NCBI RefSeq assembly: GCF_022376445.1
Contig: NW_025955158.1
Span: forward strand, 1 to 64,000
Length of the DNA: 64,000 bases
Direction: 5' to 3'
From: Fomitopsis serialis
Taxonomy: Eukaryota > Basidiomycota > Agaricomycetes > Polyporales > Fomitopsidaceae
The position numbers were made by a program, and so were the translations under genes. Numbering within the stretch: the first letter of the stretch is position 1; each line of letters begins with the position of its first letter. The notes under the pieces were generated by a model, which was given only the letters and a program-made list of their open reading frames with translations, made no database searches and was not told where the DNA came from. This document shows positions 56,009-64,000 of this stretch, one piece after another.

Positions 56009-57710
56009 TCACTTGGTCCGCTTCGTTTCATTGAGCATAGCTTGGAGGTCGATTGTTTCGAGCTTCCTCTTCTGGCCAGTTGGTTGCGTTTGACTGTTGA
56101 CTGCTACCGGGGCCTTGGGAGGCGTAGGTGAGGTGGCACGATGCACCTTGCCTCGCGGCGAAGTCTCAGCATGCTGCGACGTCTCGGTCAGAGCGATGCG
56201 GTCCTTGTTCGCGTTGACCGGTTCCTGCTTCGCGCTGTCATCTGCATCGGTAACGATGTGTATGGGCTCTCGGAACAGTGCGGCCCAGATATCGCTGCCT
56301 TCAGACTTCAGTGCAAGAAGTTGACGATCATCGCACGAAGCAGTCTGCGCAGGCTTCAGATGTAGACTCGCCTCGCCCGTCCGGGTATCAACTCGGGGCG
56401 TCTCGATGATGCGCGGTTCGGCGTGGCGGTTGATTGCTGCTTCTTCCTCATTCCCAGCGCTGTCTTCTAACATCGACCTTCTTGAACGTTTCATATCCGC
56501 CCTTAGGTCCTTGCTTGTAGGAGCGTCGGTCCGCCGCCCGCCAGCCATGTCATCGAACGCAGGGTACGCCGCACCTGGCCTACTTCCCGTCTGCGTGCTA
56601 CTCTGGTGTCGGGAGGTCGATGCACCGCTTGGCTCGATAGCGGGACTTGCGATGTTGCTTCGACGGCGTAAGACATACGCATCAAGAGTGTCGATGAAAG
56701 GTGAGCCTTTGATCTCGCCCGCGAGGTCATCTGTGCCTGCCTTGCCGCTACTCATCCTTGGGACAGTGAGCATTGTGTACGTCGCGAAGAGTCTCGCGAC
56801 ATCCACCTCCGTGGTTTCCCGTTTGGGTCGATACAACCGATATAGAGGAACACTTCACAGTCGGATTTGTCTGCCCATGCCTCAAGCGAGAAGCGCGCGT
56901 TGTGTTCCAGGCGCATTCCTATGCTGCTCAAGTTCAGAGCCCGGCCGCCACTGCGCAAGGAACAAAACACTCACTCGGCGTGAGACGCGGCCGCTTCGCC
57001 GCTGGCGTCACCCTGGGACCGGTGGTTACTGAGACCTGGCTCGTTCGGAGGCTGGTCATCCATATGGACGGCGCGAGCAGCGCGCATCTCGGTCTTGGAC
57101 TGCTGCGACTCTCGTTCGTAGGCCTCCCATCTCTCTGGATCTTGCGTCTTCATCTCGGCGATGGCGGCGCTGTAGGCGTGATTCACTGCTATGGCCTTGT
57201 GGCTGAGCGTATCGCCATTAGCGTATGCCTCCGCTCTGGCCTCCCTTCCGATGTTCGGATGGTCCCTAACAAAGAAGTCGCGAGCACTCTTTGCACGCTC
57301 TCGCAACTCCTTGAGGGGAAGGCTGGGTTCGCGTGCCTCTGAGGTCTGCAATCGCTGCATCAGGAAGTAGTCCTTGTGGTTTTCAACCCATCGGATGATT
57401 TTCTGACGAAGGTTGTCGGCCTCTGGACGCGGTGAACACAAATGAGAATCACCTTGGGTCTATCCCGGCACCGCTCTCTGCGTTCTTCGCTCGTTTCATA
57501 GCGCACGAACTTGCCGTTTTTGGTGATGATCCCGAGCACTGACGGGTCGAACCGGCTTTCGAACCCTTCGGCGACTTCCTTAGCAATCTTCTTGAAGCAT
57601 GCGTCGCGGTTGGCTGTCCTCAACGCTCTAGCCAGAGAGTCGACAAGCCAAGTGTGCTGGTCAATTCCCCGTCCGGGATCGACGATGCAAGTACGGCAGG
57701 CGGGGGCCAT
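56009..57710 (-). CDS. Unknown basidiomycete protein, multi-exon
   Basis: The start at 57710 gives MAPACRTCIVDPGRGIDQHT and a helical region (RANRDACFKKIAKEV-like), ending RERCRDRPK. A 52-nt intron joins it to KIIRWVENHKDYFLMQRLQT and a charged helical exon (KELRERAKSARDFFVRDHPN, AAIAEMKTQDPERWEAYERE). Another join gives IGMRLEHNARFSLEAWADKS and DCEVFLYIGCIDPNGKPR. A 51-nt intron leads to RMSSGKAGTDDLAGEIKGSP and a Ser/Thr-rich, basic C-terminus (MKRSRRSMLEDSAGNEEEAA, PTGQKRKLETIDLQAMLNET, KRTK). The C-terminal KRKLE and RRSM patches could be nuclear signals. No conserved domain was recognised. The stop overlaps a donor-like GTGAGT, so one more exon is possible. Confidence 0.65.
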
Positions 57711-58387
57711 TGATGTCTGTGTCTTCAGTGTTGTGGAGGACGATGAAGGTTAGGGGACGTCCTGCATTGAAGGGACCTGATGTCGATATATAATGCCTTG
57801 TGCCATTGTCTTTGCGATGATAGGAGCAAGACGTCCGATGCATACAATAGCACATGGGGCCTAGATCATTTACTCAGCTTGAACTGTTGGTCAAAGCACT
57901 AGCAACCCCTCTCCGGCGGAGTAATCAAGTGACTACCTGGTCCGTATGGTCTGCTACCTGGCATCCTGCCTCCGTTCGCCTCGCCGGCCGCATATGGGGC
58001 GAATACAAATGACGCACGAGCCCGTACCCACCGCGCACACATGCCCTCGCCGCGAGTATGGTCTTACATGACAACCTCTCCCATCTCAACACCCTCCCTT
58101 CGTTTGACCGTTGATCCTATCCACTCTTACTTATATGCCTACCTCTATTACATCACTTATGCTTGTCACTCTTATGCCTCCCACCCTTATGTTCGCCTTT
58201 GACTCGGAACGGTAGACAAGGTCTCACGTGACCTGAGCTGTAACTAGCGCAGTCTGTCAGTTTGCCATGAGTCACGCTTACGCGCGTACGCCTTGCTTGT
58301 GGCGTCTCGACCGCCGTCTTGCTATTTACTGCGAGTTCTATTCGGCGCACTCCTTTAAACATCACGCTACTCCGCATACAATACCCA
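57711..58387. other. Divergent intergenic region with a repeat copy
   Basis: Contains pyrimidine-rich sequence at about 58080-58190 and the first copy of the 43-bp direct repeat (58211-58253), then the HNH gene promoter. No gene seen. Confidence 0.5.
58211..58253. repeat. 43-bp direct repeat, copy 1
   Basis: ggta-acaaggtc, cacgtgacctgagctgtaac and tagcg match 61869-61911 with about four mismatches. It includes a palindromic cacgtg. Confidence 0.8.
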
Positions 58388-59556
58388 ATGCCTCAGCCCT
58401 TGCCAACGAATAATTACGTATTCCAACCATGGCAGGACGCGTATGCCAAATGCCTCCATCATGAACAGGTCGGCAATACAATTGGCGACGCCACCGCGGC
58501 CGCCCTCGTACGCGCGAGAATCCTGGGCTATGCTATGCTCGAAACCCCCAGTGATACAGGTCGCGACTGCCTTTCCCGCGAAATCAACTCATGTGGTGAT
58601 GACGATGAATTTGAACGTCTGGCGACACTATACATCAATCATTTCCTCCGTTGCTGTGAGTACCCCTATGTGCTACTCGGTGTAGAAGGCAGATGGTGAA
58701 ACGTACATGCTGTGCCATAGTTCGAGCTGCTAAAGGCCGTACTCGATCCCCATCCACTCACCCTTCGAGGCCCTCGTTCGATGCCACACAGGAAACTCTG
58801 CAATATCCTCTAGAAGAGGCGCCCCAGAATCATGCAACAGCAAAACAGAAGGTTTTGTGCACACTCATTACCGCCCACAATATCGCTTTCTCACCTGCAT
58901 TTATCACCAGGCCCTCATACGGGATGGTTACCGATGTATGCTCACTGGTGCATTTGACATCGTCTCTGTGAAAGAGAAGCCCCATATCCTCCCGGCCGAT
59001 GCTCCCGTTACGTTCACCCAGGCAGCCCACATCTTCCCTGAATCCACAAACATTGGGATATCGGGTATCAACCAAAATGGTGCGAGGGTATGCGTTCGTA
59101 TCTAATTGCTGGCCTGGAGTTACGAATCACATATTCTTAGCACGAATATGCAGCTACCGTATGGACTGTCATGGCGCGCTTCGGAGACACTTTTGTGTTC
59201 GATGAACTGAATGGACCTAACGTTCATCGGCTGGAGAACGTGATGACACTCCGCGGCGACGAGCATACCCACTTTGAAATGCTCAACTTGTGGCTTGAAA
59301 GCACTGTGAGTACCTACCAATCGATCTCTCTGCCGACGAGCCCGCAAATAATGATGTTGCTTAGGACACGCCGCACACATACACGCCCCAAACTACGCAC
59401 CCGATGTATCGGCGGAACATACCGACGACAGTCACTTTCACGACCCCGGACCCCGAGAAGCTTCCGCTACCGTCTCCAGATTACTTGCGCCTCCATGCGG
59501 CTGCGGCTCGCGTGGCGCATTTGTCGGGCGCGGGGAGTACATTAATAAAATACTGA
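58388..59556 (+). CDS. HNH-domain (HNH_2-like) protein
   Basis: Predicted fungal HNH nuclease of unknown role. The ATG at 58388 gives MPQPLPTNNYVFQPWQDAYA, then helical segments (AAALVRARILGYAMLETPSD, EFERLATLYINHFLRC). The HNH core joins as ALIRDGYRCMLTGAFDIVSV and TFTQAAHIFPESTNIGISGI. The next block is VWTVMARFGDTFVFDELNGP, NVHRLENVMTLRGDEHTHFE, where Asn, Leu and His match the usual second half. The last exon gives RRNIPTTVTFTTPDPEKLPL, YLRLHAAAARVAHLSGAGST and stops at 59554-59556. All key residues look present. The first half of the gene at 42777 is of the same type. Confidence 0.75.
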
Positions 59557-59703
59557 GGGATATGGAAAAGACCAGGGTGCTATCAAACGACGGCTCTTCT
59601 GCACTTCTATTGACGGCGGCGTTGGAAGGTATCTCGGTTCACGGATGATGTCTCATAATATACTTTACGATCAGACGTATGTTTCAGAATTCTATCTGAT
59701 CTA

Positions 59704-60646
59704 GGTTGATATTGAGAGGTGCTATGGACAGACGAAGACCGTGCTTCAAACGTTCTTCTTGGCGATGGTTCACCCAGAGGTGTACAAGAGGGCACAAGAC
59801 GAGTGGGAGCGGGTCGTTGGGGACATCCGACTGCCCACTTTTGAGGAACAACCGAACTTGCGCTACATCGACTGTGTCGTCAAGGAGACGAATCGGTAAG
59901 TGACACCCTTGGACTCCAGACAGATATGGCTCATCTCTTGCGCGACCAGTCAGTTGGAACCCAGCGATTCCCATGAGTAAAGCACTCATTTCTTCATGCG
60001 TGTCTGGCGTAGCTATTGATTGCTACATACCTACAGGTGTACCGCATCATCTCACTGAAGACGACGAGTAGGAGGGTTATCATACGCCCAAGGACACCCA
60101 CATTGTAATCAACATTTGGTATCGTGTAGTCGATTATCTCGCTCTGCTTGGAACTTATCACCACCGCCCAGGGCGATGACTCGCAACGTGGAACAATACA
60201 GTGACGCTGAGGCATTCCGCCCAGAACGCTTCCTCAGCCCCGAGATCGAGGAACCTCGCAACATCGTCTTCGGTTATGGCCGACGGTACGCATTGTGTCT
60301 TTGTGCGGGAGCATGCCTATGCTGTCACTCACATGGTCGCAGGCTCTGTCCTGGGCGCCTTTTTGCGGACACGACTCTCTTCTTGGCGATAGCCAGTGTT
60401 GCAGCAACGCTAAACATCGAGAAGGCGCGTCATTGAAGGGCAGCGTCATCACCCCGAAAGCTGCGTTCGTATCTTCGTTTATCAGGTAAGTCGGAACAGT
60501 CGCCTTGGAGGTCAGCGAACTGATGTACCTCCGGCATATCTGCTCCCCAGCTATCCTGAAGCATACGACTGTGCGATCACGCCTCGATCGTCTGCCGCAA
60601 TGAATCTCCGAGTCGTCGCGGATGCGTTAGTGAGTGTCACGGAGTG
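59704..60646 (+). pseudogene. Truncated, frameshifted cytochrome P450
   Basis: The copy starts at the I-helix remnant (YGQTKTVLQTFFLAMVHPEV), so the N-terminal half with the membrane anchor is missing. It continues AQDEWERVVGDIRLPTFEEQ, PNLRYIDCVVKETNR (ExxR), VPHHLTEDDEYEGYH, NIWAMTRNVEQYSDAEAFRP with ERFL, and the haem motif FGYGRRLCPGRLF, with the Cys kept. After NIEKARH the frame stops (tga 60434-60436). The conserved tail VITPKAAFVSSF, then YPEAYDCAITPRSSAAMNLR, resumes in another frame and stops at 60644-60646. The I-helix Thr motif is degenerate. It cannot encode a working enzyme. Confidence 0.85.
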
Positions 60647-63581
60647 AGGCCTGTCATGTGTGTGCCTTCTGGCATCGATCGTGAAAGGGTTGATTCTTCG
60701 AAAGGCAGCTATACAGTATGTTCGACCCGTAGGAATGCCGTCTAACGCTATTCAGCCATCCTTGCGATTTCGCATCTGCCGTAAAGCCAGACCGCGAAAG
60801 CGTCGAACCTTGTTGTTGACGTCGCTGCTTTGCTGCGCCGTCATCATAGAATGTGGCGTATCAGCTATCGCATGGGCGGCACTTGCTCTCGAACTCGACG
60901 CTATATTGAAAACAGTCACAGGGACTGTGAAGTGCCTCGTGCTCCGCCACTACATTCCTCGGTATGGCCTGGCTAATGGACGCCAAATGTCTATGCACGC
61001 AATGGACGCACGTCACAGGGCTTCCATACTCCTCGTGGGATGGGAGCCTTCCCGTACACGCTGTCAAAGCTTGCTCACAGCAACATGGCTCCGGGCACTC
61101 AGATTATGTATCGTGCCGCTAGTGAGTGCATAGACTCAATGAGGGGACTCTTCTAACTCGACCTGCGCACTAGTGTCTGACAACCGTGTCACCGACTGCA
61201 CTCCCTTTGCTGGGGATCTTGTACTTGCTTGTCTCAGACACCAGCGCCGTCTCCCACGTGGCCGAACGCGCCGTTCTCTCGTCGGAACGCCCTTGGTATG
61301 CCTTCGAAGCACCCGGAGAACATCTTTGCATTATGGGCAACAGATACGGTAAATGGCAGTGGCGTACACGAGGCATATCTCAAGCTGTTTCACAGTGTTT
61401 ATCGCTGGTCGACGACAGATTCCAGGGATCTGCTTTATGCCCTCCATGATCAAGCGAGTCAATTTTTGTGCTGAAATATAGACATCATTGTGTTCCATCT
61501 CGCCGTGCTCCTCCGCGACGAGGAACCTGACTCGGGCGCTGATTTCGGTGTGTTGCTGGCAGGTGACTACAAACTCTTTATCAAAATCCTCCTTCTGTTA
61601 CCTGCCTCCTCGTATGACATATCTGAGTGCTCTTGTAGTCACAACGCCGTATTTAACCCCAACTGCTGCTGTCCCAACTGCTGCTGTGCTGATATTCTTC
61701 GAGCATTCAAGGCATCGGGTCTCGGCCATGCACGTGATTGACATACTACTCATTTCAGTTCTAATTCCGTTCTACTTCCATACTATGAACCATTTTATTC
61801 CTCCCTTTTCATCTATGCTACCTGTTCTTTGCTCCATGCTTTACGCTCTATGTACTCTCTGGAGTCACGGTAAACGAGGTCACACGTGACCTGAGCTGTA
61901 ACTAGCGTAGTTTGCCGAATTCACCTCGTTCCTCGTCCAAGCGCCAAAACTTGAAGTCCACGTTCATCTCGCTCGCTTTCGCCTTGACCAGCTTGAGCCC
62001 GCGAGATTCTCAATGATTTCGTGCTGGCTACGTAGTAACGATGGAAAATGGGAAGTCTACTCTTTGACTAACTATGACCAACACTCGATGCCATTCACGT
62101 CACTGTGCCCTTCACCGCCGTCCAGATTCTACCGAATCTAGATCAAGAGGTAACAACTGGCTTCGCGAGTCAGGAGGGCTGGTTAAGCCCCGTAGATTCC
62201 GCCTCGAAGTGGACAAGCGTATGCGTCGTGGGTACTCGCGCATTAGTCGTAAGGGCTATGTGCCCATCGAAGCAGCCCATCCAAGGCAACTGCTTATTGT
62301 CCTACGTGCGTCTTGTACCTTCACTTCAGCTGAAATCAAACAAGCTTCTGATGGATGTCTAGTCGTCAGTTTATCTTCTGCGAACACGTCGTGTGCTCTA
62401 TGCAAGCATCCTGAAATGTGAAGCTGAGACTGGGTGCCTTCTCAGGCCTCAGGCTCCTAGCCTCGACGACTCAAGCGTCTGTTAGTCGCTTGCTGGTAAT
62501 GCATTACACCACCGCTATCTATCCTCTCTCCGTGACATAGTGAAAGTAAATCATCTTGCGGCGTGAAGTTACTTATCTTCTGCCAACTTGTAGCAGCTGG
62601 CTAGTCCTTGGGTGTCGGTTCGAATTACCTCCTAGATTACTCCCGACCACAGGCAATATTCCTGCCGAGTATCAAGAACACGCGTACGTGCAATGGGCAA
62701 AGAAATATATGGCGCGACGATGGTACGGTCACATGCATTCAAGCGTTTGCAGCTCACTTATCGCATTCCTCGAGGTCTAGCTTATGATCTACATTAAAGA
62801 GGTTTACGGTCGTTGGTAATGCGGCCGTCTTCTGCCGAGCTCAATTTCTGGCTGCGGCTCTACTGAATGTAGAGATAGTGAACCCGACGGGCGCCATCTT
62901 TAGTCATGGACGTGGACGAAGGTAGGCTGACCGATACTACTCGTGTTTGATATGTTGAATGAAGACCACTGTCCACAGAAACTGCCGGGATGCCTTCATG
63001 TAGGCCCTCGCCGTGTATCTGGTGGCGACTTACAGGGAAGATAGATCGTGCCGGAGCCCGGAGCCTAAATTTAGTCCACATACAAGTTGTTGCAGGACCG
63101 TCGCGCAAAGCTTGTTAGCCGTCCCTGCGCCTCCATCTTGCCATCACGCCGCAAAGAATGCTCTGCGAGAGCGGCGAACCTTGTCTGAAACCAAATACTA
63201 GCACACGGTGAGTTCGCTCTTCTGATGTGATGTATCTATCAGCTATTCCAGGATGAGTCCTCGGCGACCGCTCGCTCCCGTATTCGATCTGGTCAGCGAC
63301 CCCAGGACAAAACACTGCGCCGGGTGCGCGGTTAGGTGCGGCCGTCCCTACACCGTACGGCCGGTTTGAAATGGCTGGGCACGAGACGACGACTCCGAGG
63401 GTTTGAGCTCCTCGTACACCGGGCCTGTGCGCCACGGCTCAGCACATTACGGTAAGTGTCCACTCATTTTAGTACTATGCTTCGCAGGGTTCCGCGCTAC
63501 ACTGCCAATAGTATCGCTATAAGATGCCAGGGCGCCGCTCTGACCTACTACGCTCGCAGCTGACTGGTACTGTAGGCAGCC
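60647..63581. other. Gene-poor stretch with second repeat copy
   Basis: No supported gene. Frames reading AYLKLFHSVYRWSTTDSRDL (near 61370-61430) and FHLAVLLRDEEPDSGADFGV (near 61492-61550) have some coding character but no family match or complete structure. The 43-bp repeat copy 2 is at 61869-61911. Confidence 0.45.
61869..61911. repeat. 43-bp direct repeat, copy 2
   Basis: Partner of 58211-58253, in the same orientation and 3.66 kb away. Confidence 0.8.
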
Positions 63582-64000
63582 ATGTCTCAGGACCCGATTC
63601 CTTATGCCTGGCTCGCGATCCCTGCGCTGTGTATCCTGCTCTACTCACTCAGTCGCAGCAGCCAAGGAAACCGCCATCTCCCTCCAGGCCCCAAGCGCCT
63701 CCCGCTCGTGGGCAACGTCTTTGACTTGCCATCGCAATATCCGTGGCAATTTTTTGCTTCGTGGGCGCAGAAATACGGTACGATGCAGCCGTGACAGACC
63801 GAAATCCAGGCTCACATGCCGATGCTACCATTACAATTGAAGGTGACCTGATGTATACCGAGACCTTCGGTCACCGTACGATCATCATCAACTCGCAGAA
63901 GATCGCGCGAGACCTGCTGGAGAAGCGGGGCGCGAAGTACTCAAGTCGACCGCGAATGGCACTTCTGGTCGAGCTGTAAGTTCTATTTCCCGGCGTGCGT
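63582..64000 (+). CDS. Cytochrome P450, 5' end only
   Basis: The ATG at 63582 gives a membrane anchor (AWLAIPALCILLYSL), the hinge LPPGPKRLPLVGNVFDLP and WQFFASWAQKYG. An intron (donor gtacga near 63778, acceptor near 63842) joins to DLMYTETFGHRTIIINSQKI and ARDLLEKRGAKYSSRPRMAL. A donor gtaagt follows LLVEL at the window edge, so the gene continues outside. Motifs seen are those of a normal microsomal P450 N-terminus. The catalytic part is not in view. Confidence 0.85.

Noticed and set aside
62600..62640. ggttcgaatt, resembling a tRNA T-arm
   Set aside because: No matching acceptor stem, D-arm or anticodon arm around it.

Overview
The window looks like nuclear DNA of a basidiomycete fungus, most likely an Agaricomycete. 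Genes are split by many short GT-AG introns (about 40-60 nt). One gene encodes a FunK1-type kinase, a family typical of mushrooms. The window also holds F-box proteins, HNH-domain proteins and cytochrome P450 genes, and a nuclear gene for the mitochondrial complex III hinge protein. No bacterial operons, CRISPR arrays, rRNA genes or convincing tRNA genes were seen. Exon joins were worked out by hand from reading frames, splice sites and family motifs. They are inferences, not transcript data. The left third (1-24 kb) is mostly ordinary gene space. It carries a FunK1 kinase (+), a tyrosyl-DNA phosphodiesterase TDP1 (-) with ubiquitin- and SUMO-binding-like motifs at its N-terminus, and EMC1 of the ER membrane protein complex (-). 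Next come a histidine acid phosphatase (-), the exosome nuclease DIS3 (+), a complete P450 (+) and a WRAP53/Swt21-type WD40 protein (-). A 2.9-kb stretch with short interleaved repeats follows. From 26,637 to 34,471 lies a 7.8-kb element with very long inverted arms (about 1.9-2.0 kb), perfectly matching tips, arrays of subterminal CTACAT-type repeats and a 6-bp target duplication GTCTCC. No transposase was recognised. Its arms carry diverged copies of a Ser/Thr-rich coding sequence. Its centre holds a fragment of a LINE reverse transcriptase tail and internally duplicated segments. The next block (35-44 kb) has two F-box genes, QCR6 (with an apparent one-base frameshift near its start) and an HNH-domain gene. 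At 45,291-51,622 sits an apparently full-length LINE (minus strand). It has two open, overlapping reading frames: a zinc-knuckle ORF1 and an ORF2 with endonuclease, reverse transcriptase, RNase H and a zinc finger. It ends in an AAAC tail and is flanked by identical 10-bp duplications. It has inserted close to the stop codon of a membrane/coiled-coil gene, so the host frame now ends inside the LINE leader. The right end (54-64 kb) has a small unknown gene, a larger unknown gene, a second HNH gene, a truncated and frameshifted P450 copy, and the beginning of a third P450 that runs off the window. A 43-bp direct repeat flanks the interval with the second HNH gene and the P450 remnant, which suggests duplication or insertion. 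Most genes act independently: DNA repair (TDP1), membrane protein biogenesis (EMC1), RNA decay (DIS3), RNP biogenesis (WRAP53-like), respiration (QCR6) and oxidative metabolism (P450s).
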